DNA from: Zygnema circumcarinatum
Taxonomy: Eukaryota > Streptophyta > Zygnematophyceae > Zygnematales > Zygnemataceae
Assembly: GCA_037447605.1 (NCBI GenBank)
Contig: CM074809.1
Coordinates: 789,705-853,704 of the forward strand
DNA: 64,000 bases
Direction: 5' to 3'
In this document: piece by piece, positions 46,059-56,597 of the stretch
Numbering within the stretch: the first letter of the stretch is position 1
How the letters are laid out: each line of letters begins with the position of its first letter
Notes under the pieces: generated by a model
Seen by the model: only the letters and a program-made list of their open reading frames with translations
Databases searched by the model: none
What the model was told of the DNA's origin: nothing
Made by a program: the position numbers and the translations under genes

Positions 46059-49000
46059 ATGGCTGCCGCCATGGACGTCCTCATGATCGGCGCTGGAGAA
46101 TATACAGCAGGTCAGAGACAGCACCTCAACTGCTCAAACGCGGCAGTAAATTAGCCCTGCTTCTGCCACTTCTCCACTATGTGCCAGTTTCTGTTCTCGT
46201 AGCACGATGTTTTTTTGCTGCTTTCATGTTGCGCGTCTGGCGCAGCGTTTCAGGATTTAAGTTTTGAGTTTTTGGAAAAGCTTAGAATGTTTCATTGTAT
46301 TTCGTAGGATTGCCGGGAAGGGATAACAGGATATGTTCCGACTGGGGATGGAGCGGCGAGCGATAAGCCTGCTGGGTGAGCAATGCAAGCTCCAATGCTT
46401 ATATAATTTCTATATTCATGTTTGCTAAGAATCCAGAAGGAGATAGCATTTGTTTGGATTAGAAACTGCTTGACATGATGTCTGACCACTACGAGCGATA
46501 CCCAGCATTGCATGGATGGTACTGATTTGCATGCGTAACTTGTTAATTTACTTTGCACTGCTTCACGAAGAGTTGAAAGTTCGCTTGAGAAAATCTAGAT
46601 AAGTGTTTTCGTATCAATTGGAAAACTATCTGCGAGCAAGCCCACAGTTGCGTGGTTGAAACCGTGGCTATCATGTGCACATATATATATATATATGTGC
46701 ACATATATGTAGGTATATATATATGTGTACATTCTATCAGAGAATGTATGCACATCCTTGCATGCACATACATGCATGCACACGACTCTCTTGAAAGAGG
46801 CAGACATGTATGAATATTTTCGTCGACGTGCATAGCTGACGAGTGAGAGACGCCTGGGTGGATGGGAACAGAGTGATCGCTATCACGCTCTTTGATCTGC
46901 GGCGTCTCGGCAAAGTCGGCCGTCTTGTAAGTTTTATTATGATCTCGTAAATGGCAATATCCTCTCTGTGTTTAGAGGAGGGTTCCTCTTTGAGTGTGTC
47001 GGGGCGAGAGATGGAAACGGGGGATCCCCTCATATCGAAGCCTCCAGGCAAGCCGAAAAAAAAGCAGTCGCTCACTCCAAACAACAAAAAATAAGACATT
47101 GTAAGGTTTTAACTCCCCTCAAGTAACCCTCCCAGACCGGCCCAAACTTCGGGTTGGAGGGGTATTAATTTAGTCTATGAAGACGATGAATCCCCCCTCT
47201 TCTCCTCTCGCTCCTATATACCACAAGAAAACATCCCTTGTGTGAGCAATCTCGAACGGGCTTGAAGCCGCATGAATTGCTTAAGGGGGGCGAAATCCTT
47301 AAGAGTGTCTTTCGTTTCCCCTTCTTTGGGCAAACGACCACCTTTTTTTGTCTCCCCGGAGTCTTTGGTCTAGGGAAATCTTCCCTCTCCTCCTCCCGCC
47401 CTTTTTTTTCCACTAAAAAACGCACCTCTCCTGTACGTCCAAAGAGTTCCAATCCGCACGAACTGTTTTTTTGAGCTTTTGAGGAACTATATTCGTAGGG
47501 CTTTCCGCATTCTACTCTTTCATTTTTTCTTCCTATGTTAGTTTAGTCTTGCGTTGAATGCCCTGGGAGTTCTCTACATCCAAAACCATGAACCCAAACT
47601 TAACCACTTTATCTTCGTGCAAGGTAGGTGATGTGCGATGCAAGGGGGACTCACTTTCCAGACATACGAGCTACTCTGCAGAAGAAAATTGCAGATGCAT
47701 ATCAGGATATGGAAATTACGATAGAAACATTTCCGCCAGGTAGTCTTCCAATCTCAAGTGTCTTCCTTTGGTGATCGAAACATCAGGGATTCTGTCACGA
47801 TGTGGTTCTGTTTACACGTCTTTTCTGGTCATGCATTCACTTTGGGAGTGGCACGATGGTGCCATTCTTGAAGTGGATTTAAGCTGAGTGAGTAGAATTT
47901 GATTGGCGGTTCCTTGTCATTTCTAGTTCTTTTTTAACAGTACGCCACACCCATTTCCTACAAGAGACAGATAACAACGATCACTTTTCAGTCCCTGAAT
48001 GTAGATACCTTTCATTCTATAATGACCCATTTCTTGAAACAGATGATGTACCTTCGGCTCCAGAAGCTTTTCGAGATGCCATCCAAAGTATGAAGAAAGG
48101 AGACATGGTCACAATATTCACTCCCGATGATACCCACTTTACCATCGCCCTTGCAGCAATTGAACACGGTGGGAAAAGCACCTTTCCCATTGTGCAAAAG
48201 CAAATTTCTATCTCTATTCGTTCCCGTCCCATTGCCCTCCTCTCCCACCCGCTCTCCCTCCCACCCCCTCCCTCTTGCTCTCATTCATTCATTCATATCG
48301 CATGAATCGTCAAGCTATTATACCCATGTAATCCTTCTGCACACGTGGGTATTGCAGGGCTCCATGTGCTTGTAGCCAAACCTGCTGTGAAGTTATTGGA
48401 GCATCATCACCAGCTGTGTGAAGCTGCCAGGTGGCAGCTGCCCATTGGCCTGTTCTTTGTTTCGGATGGTGCCTCTCCAAACCACTCTGGGCCTCTGGAT
48501 CTCTCTTTAGCGAAAAAAAAAAAAAAATATGAAATGAAATGATGAAAACGAAATGATGCTAATGCTTTGTGAAGCTGCGAATTTGACCATCCCTGCCCGC
48601 AGTTGTTAGCCATAACTTCCTGCTTGCAGCGAGAATTACGAGTCATATTTTATACCCATTCTCCCTTGTTTTCTTCCTAAAACCGAAAGTGAGCTGGGTT
48701 TATGAGTTTTTGCATGACCAGGAAACATGGTGTTCTGGTGGCTGTTGAATTCCATAAAAGGTTCGATCCCATCTATGCCGGTGAGACCATTCTTTCCGTA
48801 TCCAATCTTTGATACTTTCTCATACTTTCCTGCATCACACGAATCGGGAGTGAAGAGATGACTCCTTTAACGGCTCGGAATTGGCATCCCATGGTTAATC
48901 TTTGCTTTCATTCTATGCTTCATTTTTGAGTCATTTGGCCTGTCAGTTTCCTCCCTCCTCCGTATCTTCTCGCTCCTTCCCCTTTGAATTCTTGCCCTTA

Positions 49001-51661
49001 TGGAGCAGTTTTCCTTATAGAAGGGAAAATGTCCTATCCATATCCTTGTTATTATGACAGATGCACATGATCGCATCCGGAATTTGGGCTCTTTTTCTTT
49101 TTTCAGCAGCACGATGACTCAGCCAAAGAAGCAGCTTGACACATTTTCAGGTCTGCCCAGTCTTTCCATTCTGTCTCTCGTTTCCTCTTTTCCTCTCTTT
49201 TCCTTTCTACGCCTCTCTCCTTCCCTTGTGCTAATCTCCATTTACGATAATGATGTTCAACTTAAATTTTGGCTTCCGCAAGTCTGAGTCTTGGCATACA
49301 CTTTGCAGAGGTTTCAAGGTTTCGAGGTGCATTGTGAGTCTGAAAACTTACCACTTTTATCATTTTATCACTTTATCATTCTATCACTTCAACACTTTAT
49401 CACTTCATACTTTTCTGAGGTGCATTTCGTGCTTACATTTTTCCTTTTGTTCGTCATTCCTGACAGCTTGGGCGGGGCTGAGGTCCGATATCTCATATTA
49501 CTTGAACTCCCACCACATCGGTAAAATACAGAACTCTATATTTGTCCCCGTTGATGAGTTAAAGAATTGTATATACGTCGCAAAGATTCTCCATATTGAA
49601 CTCTGCAGGAATGAATGGTATTCCTGCATATTCTCCTTGAACAGACTTGCCAAACTCTTCCGTTCAAAAGACTCTCTATGCCTTAATGGCTTTTTCTTTT
49701 GCAATATTATTAGTTTACAAGCTCACCTTATGTCGTTTAGTGGGAGTATTGTGGTTTCAGATTTTCAAGTCTGGTCAGTGTCCAAGTTTTCTCGGCCCGT
49801 TCAAGTGGTTGCAATGGCAAGCAGGGGAGTGGCTGAGCAGAAGTTTGGCTCAGGAAGAGAGGTGGAGGATTCCATTACTATCATGGTGAGGTTGCATTAT
49901 ATATATACTATTGCTTCGTTCTTAAAAAGTTTTGTCTATCTTTCGATCTCCTGTCCATAACTTGAATCTGTCTCTCCTCTCTTTGCGTCCCACCTCTCCC
50001 TCTCCCTCTCCCTCTTCCTCTCTTCCCCTTATCCTCTGTCCAAGTAATTGGAACTTTCAGTTGCTGAGGGATAATGCTGACAGTGGGCACCTCAAGTGTT
50101 TTTTTTTTTTAAACAGACACAATGGGCCAATGACGATGGGACACGTGGCACATCCGTACACATGGCCAGCTGGATTGCTCCCCCATCTGACTGCCACACC
50201 CAACAATACTTTCATTACATGGGCACAAAGGTGATAAAACAAGTGGCTGTATTAGCTGGGAAGAAGGATAAAACGGTTTTTTTCCTTTTTTCCTAGTCAT
50301 CACAAGCTCAATGGAATGCTTATTGCTTATCACTTGAATGTTTGCACGTAGCTTAACCCTAATTTCTGTCCTTCAACTTAAAAAGGAAACAAGTAATTGA
50401 TATGATATGTCAAATGTGGACATTTTGGGAGCAGGGAGAGCTGAGGGTGGATCAAGCCCACAGAGGGTACAGCGGCGCAACAGACGAGGGCGGGTACACA
50501 ACCCTGAATCCGCTCTACATGAGGGTGAGAAACTGACCCAGTTTCAGTTTAGTTCACCGTTCCGGAGGCAGGCAGTTGACCCACGTTGACTTCACTTGTC
50601 AAATGGATCAGCGCCAGTTTTTCTTTGGAAGCAGTTCTTCCTTTTCCCTGACATTTTAATGGTTATGGTTATGAATCCCGGCAGGTTGAATTACCATTTT
50701 TGTAACCCCCTATTTTTTGTTTTTTTTTTCCCCCCTTGCAGTATACGCCGGATGCAGGAGGACACTTTGCCGGTCAGCATGGCTATGGGTATCGGAGCAT
50801 TGAACTATTTGTCACAGCAGCACAAGAGGTAACTCGTTGGCTCTACTTTGGAGAGGAGGGGAGGGGGGGAAGGGGAGGGAGGGAGGGAGGGAAAGGGTGA
50901 ATAAAGTGGGGTTTCAAAATTGAATTTTTTTCAGTGCGCTCGAAATTCATTAATTTCATACCTTTGTCGTGTCCTCTGATTCTTCCTTCACCTTGTCGGC
51001 TTACTGTTTGATGCTTCCCTCTCAGTAGGCAGCTTGCGATATGGACTAGAAACGGTTTGGATGTGAAAGACTTTGACCTCATGATTGCAATCTTTCCGTT
51101 TTGGGGGAGCAGATAAACTGCGGAACTCGCTCGCCGGAGCAGTGTGATGAGGATGGGCAGCTGGCCACAATTCACACCACTCTGCTTCAGACTGCAATGT
51201 TGGAGGTAAAGAGATTGGCTCCCATTCTTCGAGAAGAAAATGTCTGGGCAGAAGAGTAGGACGATCTCATACCGGTTCAGTTCTCCTTCCGGTGTTCTCA
51301 TTACCAGAAGAGGTTGGCTTCTGCAGAGTTGAAAAGAAGCAATGTTAAGAGGAAGAGTGATCGATCATTCAGAGTCAAGTTCCTTTTTTTTTTTGGGACT
51401 CTACCTCTCAAATCCTCAATGCTTCTAAAGTTACTCCTACGTTATGTTGCTATTATTGGCAAGATCTTCGGCAGGTCCACTTCGTTCTGACATCACTTCG
51501 GTTTCATTCTGACATTCTGATTTTGTGCTGATCCTGATGTTTCCGTCACTCTGTTCTCTTCTGTTCTGCAGGCGGGCCGAAGGAGTTTAGATTTGGGAGG
51601 ATCCCCTGTCACCATTTTATACAATGAGAGTGGTGCACCTATTGGATATGGTCCGAGCTGA
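46059..51661 (+). CDS. Gfo/Idh/MocA-family NAD(P)-dependent oxidoreductase
   Basis: This is a Rossmann-fold oxidoreductase acting on an unknown, probably sugar-like, substrate. I read 14-15 exons; nearly all junctions are phase-consistent. First: 46059-46110 (MAAAMDVLMIGAGEYTA, glycine-rich nucleotide loop), 46330-46375 (GYVPTGDGAASDKPAG), 46872-46926 (GVIAITLFDLRRLGKVGRL), 47628-47739 (GTHFPDIRATLQKKIADAY), 48043-48168 (KKGDMVTIFTPDDTHFTIAL). Then 48356-about 48430 (GLHVLVAKPAVKLLEHHHQL; the KPA corresponds to the EKP motif) and about 48720-48780 (KHGVLVAVEFHKRFDPIYA). Later exons encode STMTQPKKQLDTFS, AWAGLRSDISYYLNSHHI, VAMASRGVAEQKFGSGREVE, MASWIAPPSDCHTQQYFHYM, GYSGATDEGGYTTLNPLYMR and GGHFAGQHGYGYRSIELFVT. 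The last exon starts near 51572 and ends GAPIGYGPS. The closest relatives I remember are fungal and algal proteins of this layout. No transit peptide is seen, so it is probably cytosolic. Confidence 0.93.
46678..46800. repeat. Alternating TA/CA/TG tract in intron 2
   Basis: The tract includes CACATATATATATATATATG, further (TA)n, and TGCATGCACATACATGCATG. It is an alternating purine-pyrimidine, partly palindromic stretch that can extrude a cruciform or adopt Z-form. It lies in the intron before 46872. Confidence 0.85.
49366..49416. repeat. Degenerate ATCACTTT tandem repeat in intron
   Basis: About six copies of a 7-9 bp TTATCACT-like unit lie in an intron of the oxidoreductase gene. Confidence 0.7.
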
Positions 51662-51906
51662 GCTGAGCTGAGCAGCCAATGGCTTTTTTTTGGGGAGAAG
51701 TTGGGAGAGGCTGTTGTAGGCCCCTCCCTCAAGTACCCTACGAATATGGAAATTTCTCTTCTCCTTCTCGAATGGGGGACAGAATGGAAGGGGCAGTGAA
51801 GGAGTGCGCAGAAGTGGGGTTACTTGTCTGTCTTGGAATTTGGAATGTTGAGAAGGTTAATTTTTAAGAAGAGACGAGGGTGATTTTTCCTTGTTTGTCT
51901 TCGTTC

Positions 51907-52015
51907 AGCGCTTACTCTCTCTCTCTCTCTCTCTCGCTCTCTCTCTCTCCTCTCTCCCCCCCCCTCTCTCTCTCTCCCTCCTTCCCACTCTCTCTCTCCC
52001 CCCCTCCCTCCGCCA
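51907..52015. repeat. (CT)n and C-rich pyrimidine tract
   Basis: CTCTCTCT runs are interrupted by poly-C stretches. The plus strand has almost no purines for about 100 bp. Confidence 0.92.
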
Positions 52016-52470
52016 CTCAGACACACACCAAGTTTGTTGAAGGAAATCCGGAGGTGTTAAAATCTGTATTCATTAAAAGTAAGAAATATACAAAGTGGGG
52101 CCATCTGCCCTAGGACCCTCCAATCTTCCCCAAGTGTCGATTTCCCAGCTGAATTCTCTAGCTGTGAGATAGCCCCCACCCGGCCATGCAGCCCCCTCCA
52201 AGTCCCCCCTCACGCAGAGTCAATGTCCCAACGCCCCCTCGCTTCCACTCATGCACCCACCAAAGGGCAAAGGCGTCACCCGCCAGAACTCCCAAAGCCC
52301 AGAAGCTAAGAAAGCTTAAACTAAAGCGAAACCACTTCGAAAAAACATGAGATTATTTTCTTATGTTTTTTTTCAAAAGGAAAAGGAAAAGAAAGAATAA
52401 AAAAGGGAAAGAATGAAGCCGGCCCAAATGTCTTGTGTTGCACAATGTGTAGTGTTTCCTCCATACACGT

Positions 52471-52490
52471 TGACGTCAAACATGACGTCA
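52471..52490. promoter_or_regulatory. Paired TGACGTCA (CRE/bZIP) palindromes
   Basis: TGACGTCA occurs twice, at 52471-52478 and 52483-52490, with a 4-bp gap. It is the perfect binding site of CRE-type bZIP factors. The pair lies about 270 bp before the RPL12 start codon. Confidence 0.6.
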
Positions 52491-52716
52491 TCATGCATGC
52501 CCATGCCCATGCCCATGGCCATGGATGCCATGATGCGAGGTCCGTCCCCCCATGAGGGCCTGAACCCGTCCCCGACCGCTTTCGCAGGCGGCACGCGATC
52601 GAATCACAGCCGTCCGATCGAGTGCACGGGCGGCTGCGATCTCGCGGCTGCGCGTATTAGGCTCCGGGAGGGCCTCAGAGGCGCCCTCTTTCGCGCAAGC
52701 GGGCTGCGTGGTCTCC

Positions 52717-52725
52717 TTTAGGGTT
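52717..52725 (-). promoter_or_regulatory. Telobox upstream of RPL12
   Basis: AACCCTAAA on the minus strand matches the telo-box that is common in plant ribosomal protein gene promoters and leaders. It is about 40 bp before the start codon. Confidence 0.55.
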
Positions 52726-52763
52726 CGGCGGAGAAGGAGAAGGAGGAGGAGAGGGCAGGCAGA

Positions 52764-53264
52764 ATGCCGCCCAAGTTGGACCCCTCGCAGGTGGTGGATG
52801 TGTTTGTGAGAGTGACGGGGGGAGAGGTGGGAGCGGCCTCCTCCTTGGCGCCCAAAATCGGACCTCTAGGGCTTTCCCCGAAGAAGATTGGAGAAGATAT
52901 TGCCAAGGAAACGGCAAAGGACTGGAAGGGGCTGCGCGTGACGGTGAAGCTGACTGTGCAGAACAGACAGGCGAAGGTGTCTGTGGTGCCGAGTGCGGCA
53001 GCGCTGGTGATTAAGGCGTTGAAAGAGCCTGAGAGGGACAGGAAGAAGACCAAGAATATCAAGCACAATGGCAATATTAATCTGGATGATGTGATTGAGA
53101 TTGCTAGGATAATGAGGCCCAGGAGCATTGCCAAGGACCTGACCGGAACGATTAAGGAGATTCTTGGAACGTGCGTGTCAGTAGGCTGTACAGTGGACGG
53201 AAAGGACCCTAAGGATTTACAGCAGGAGATTGATGACGGCGAGGTGGAAGTTCCGAAAGCTTAA
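52764..53264 (+). CDS. RPL12: 60S ribosomal protein uL11 (RPL12)
   Basis: This protein forms the base of the GTPase-associated stalk by binding 28S rRNA. It is one uninterrupted frame of 166 aa, the normal eukaryotic length. It begins [20 protein letters not shown], where animal proteins have MPPKFDPNEIK. It contains [76 protein letters not shown] and [20 protein letters not shown]. It is intronless, unlike almost every other gene here, which is also the case for several plant RPL12 genes. The leader carries a telobox. No defect is seen. Confidence 0.98.
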   Translation: MPPKLDPSQVVDVFVRVTGGEVGAASSLAPKIGPLGLSPKKIGEDIAKETAKDWKGLRVTVKLTVQNRQAKVSVVPSAAALVIKALKEPERDRKKTKNIKHNGNINLDDVIEIARIMRPRSIAKDLTGTIKEILGTCVSVGCTVDGKDPKDLQQEIDDGEVEVPKA

Positions 53265-54793
53265 GTGAGTGATGGGCATTTGAGCATAGGAACGTTTGTC
53301 GGTTCATAAGAGGGCTGTGTTTAAATGAATGTTTAAGCTCTAGCAGAGCCCGAAATGAGCAGAACAGACTTCGATATTCTGCAGCCTCTGAGCATTCTAC
53401 TCTGTCGTTCGTCTGCTTTGTGCGAAAAGAACTTCACACGCATATTCTGGTCTCATTTCATCTCTGAATTGGAGCTCTCGGCCATGGCCCTTCTTTGTTT
53501 GTCCTGTCAGTCCTGGCATCCCTGTCTTCGGAAATTTGAGGTGTCTGAGGGCCTTTTCTTGCTGGAGGGTACTGTCGAGTTTACCCTAAAATTCTCAGAA
53601 TTTCTTTAAAGTTTGGACAATCCAGTTCTCTGGACGCATTCTTTCACTAAAGGAAGATCAATGAACGTTACAGCGGCACTTTTTGGGCACACTCTTCTGG
53701 TCTCCACAACTCGGCATGTAACCCATGCTTGACATTAGGTCAGGTTGTTCCATGGCTTCCTTGGCTTATGGTCTCCATCTGCCTGTCCCCGAACCTAGTC
53801 TTTCGTCCTTAGTGTAGCTCTATAGCTGTAGCTTAGTGCGAATTGTGTTAGTGAACCTCAACTCTTGTAAGTGTGAACTATCGACCACTGTCACTGCCAC
53901 AAACGTTCATGTCTGATAGGATTTCACTTGCCACCCCTTTCATATTTGACAGTGATGAAGGAGATGATTCAGAAATCTTGAGTGTCGATGTAGCAGTCAT
54001 TATGTAACTACGTTCATTGTTGTAAAGCAAGATGGACATACACTGCAGAATCTGCCGATGCTATTGCTACTTGTCGGAAATAACTATGTTGATAAAAATA
54101 AGTAAAAACTATGAATTTGTTGAATCATCTATTTGATGACGGCAATATCTCATCATATATGTGCTATGATTTTTGTGACATTTTTCCTTCATCAGCAATG
54201 CAGAAAATACACAACACTGACATTTCAAAATTTCAAGCCTTCATTTATCGCTGTATGTATTTATTCAACGCTCGTCGGGGAAATTATTAAGTTTTAAAAC
54301 TTGTTACTCGTCTTCCTTTTGGCTTGTCTAAGTCAAACCTTTGCTTGGCTTAGACACCCGTGAAGGATATGTTCCCATGAGAAGAATCGATGGCAAAATG
54401 CATGGAAAAAGCAACTCTTTGCTGCAACCACGACAGGTTAACGGAGATCTCAGATATCCATCACCCTTCCCCTGATGAGTTTTTAGAAGGAGACAGGAGA
54501 GTCACAGACACATCACTTGCACTGAGAGTGGCGCGTAAGGTTAGGGACTATGCATCTCGCCCCGTGCAGGCACATATAAAGCACATCCGCCCATGGTTCC
54601 ATGGTCCATTGCGCATAACACCTCGTCAGGGACCACTGCACATCACCGCTTGCAACCGCGCTTTCATTCCAAAAAAGACCAATGATCAACCGTAGCTCCT
54701 ATCCCCTGGTGAACATGAGAGCCGCCATTCCGTGCCACTCCTCGCTGGTTTTCCACAGGCCTTATCTACCACTGAGCACGCTTTCAAAGCAAC
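53265..54793. other. Convergent intergenic region between RPL12 and RPL35A
   Basis: This 1.5 kb is moderately AT-rich and holds both 3' UTRs. An isolated 101-codon frame at 54390-54695 has no recognisable family and no splice or promoter support. No repeat or RNA gene is seen. Confidence 0.5.
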
Positions 54794-56597
54794 TTAGACG
54801 CTGCTTGGATACATGAATACACGGACCTTGGCACCCTGCATCCACCCACATAGCAGGCGTTAAGTTCACGTGATGCTCACTTAGAGAAATACTGCAAAAT
54901 CAATAAGACAAAGCTAAACGTTCCTTCAATCCCATTGATGTCCTGTGGCACCGAATGTGACGCATTCGTCTAGATAAGGCATTCAGGAGTGGAAACACGC
55001 AAACAACCCTAAGCTCCCACCTATTCTGCTTATATGAGTGCAGAAGATGTGCCAGACGGAAGGGACTCCATACAAAAGTAGGTCAGTAATGTAATGAGAT
55101 GTGATTATGGCAGAAAGTGCTGCTCAAAACGAGCATGAGCATGAGAGCATGACGGACTACTTAATCCTTTCAAAATTAGAAAATTAAATCACCCCACCAG
55201 AACATACTCGCACAACTAGAAGAAATTGTGCAGGTATTTAGATAGGTCAGTTTCAGCACACACCATTGCTATCTCTGCTGAGACTCGATTAACAAGTTGA
55301 TAACCCCCTACCCTTCATGGAGGATTGACAATCAAAGATTTCTGTTCTTATTCACAGGGTACCGCTCAGCAGTCAGTGCAATCACTTACCAAAGAGGCAG
55401 GGGGGAGGTTCTTGCGGAACGTCGCCCGCACGATGCCAGAGTTGCCATGTGGTCGAATCACATGTCCCCAAATGGCACGGTACAATGTCCCCTTCTTCTT
55501 TGTCTTAGCCTTGTATACATAAGCAACCTTCTTGCCCTTGTACCAGTTCACCTCTTCCTTCGTGTTCACTCCCTCAATCTGAACAAGGGATGTATTCGGG
55601 TGCTGGTTTGACTTGCCCCTGGAACAGAAAAGCAGAGTTCATACTCCTCAGGCCAAAAAAAAAGGGGCGGGGACTAGTCTGCGCCACACTCTATCCAAGG
55701 TACTTCACAGTATGCAGATGGACAATTGGCCAAACTGGGCATGACATGTTCGTGACAAATCAATTGTTGAGTTTATGAGGAAAGTGACAGAATCAATGCT
55801 CCACCAACAACAAACATTCGATTAAACGTCTTGCAATGCGTGGTGAAATACGCGTTATGAATATTCGAGGCCTGCATGACTTCCTTGAGATTGAAAGCGG
55901 ACGTTTCTTACGTGTGACAACCCTAAAAAATATGAGAGGAGAATCCATAACCTAATAGGAAAGGGACGAGACTAGCAGACAGATATAAATATGAAAAATA
56001 AGAAGAAAGGTCGGTGGACGAATTAGGGTTTCGTCTTTAGGGTTACCCGGCTAGGGATGCAAGTGTCGTTTTCAAAAAGCGCACAATATGTGTTCTTAGC
56101 ATTCTTAATTCACAAGCAGTTCTACCTTCCGATAAATCTCAGCAGCAGAGACTCACCTCTTGTAGCCAAGAATGCTGCCACGCACATATAGCCTGCAGCA
56201 TAGCAAGAGGCCGGAGAAAATAGTGCGGTTCAAAACAAAGAGGCAACCCTAAATTGTCCATAAACGGCTCGGGAAAGAAGCCACAGCTGGCAGAAGTTAC
56301 AGAACAGTGGGTCTTAACTTGAGAGGAATCCCTAATACGTAAGAAATATCCATATGACACGTGCAGACGCGTACAAGCTCTTCAAACACGAGTGCACGCA
56401 CTGCACTAGTGCATATAAGGCCACATAGGTTATAGGTGAGCAACGAAGAAGCTGTGCAGATGACACGTGTAAGGGCAGCCGGGTTGCGAGCATTCCACGT
56501 GTCAATAGAGCACAGAGAGAGGGGAAGGAGACAGAGGGACAGAGAGCAAGAGAGAGGGAGCCTGCCTGATGCGCTCTCCCTTCACTTTGGGAGCCAT
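54794..56597 (-). CDS. RPL35A: 60S ribosomal protein eL33 (RPL35A)
   Basis: It is a structural protein of the large ribosomal subunit. Four exons, 56566-56597, 56157-56192, 55390-55618 and 54794-54835, give exactly 112 aa, the usual length. They encode [23 protein letters not shown], then [65 protein letters not shown], and the last exon [13 protein letters not shown]. Introns 1 and 2 both fall inside Arg codons. Intron 1 has no GT donor at the required place: the sequence is ATCAG|GCAGGC, so a GC-AG intron is needed. The other introns are GT-AG. Intron 2 contains two telobox-like AGGGTT motifs (56022-56044), a plausible regulatory element of ribosomal protein genes. Confidence 0.95.
56022..56044 (-). 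promoter_or_regulatory. Two telobox-like motifs in RPL35A intron 2
   Basis: AATTAGGGTTT and TTTAGGGTTA occur within 23 bp. On the gene's own strand these read AAACCCTAATT and TAACCCTAAA. Teloboxes activate ribosomal protein genes in plants, usually near the transcription start; an intronic position is less usual. Confidence 0.45.

Larger units (their letters stand above)
51662..52763. promoter_or_regulatory. Intergenic region with RPL12 promoter
   Basis: It contains a long CT microsatellite (51907-52015), two palindromic TGACGTCA elements (52471-52490), a CATGCC repeat and a telobox just before the RPL12 start. No coding sequence is recognised. Confidence 0.55.

Noticed and set aside
52718-53134. 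138-codon minus-strand frame
   Set aside because: Antisense of the RPL12 coding sequence.
54390-54695. 101-codon plus-strand frame
   Set aside because: No family signal, promoter or splice support; it lies in the 3' region of RPL12/RPL35A.
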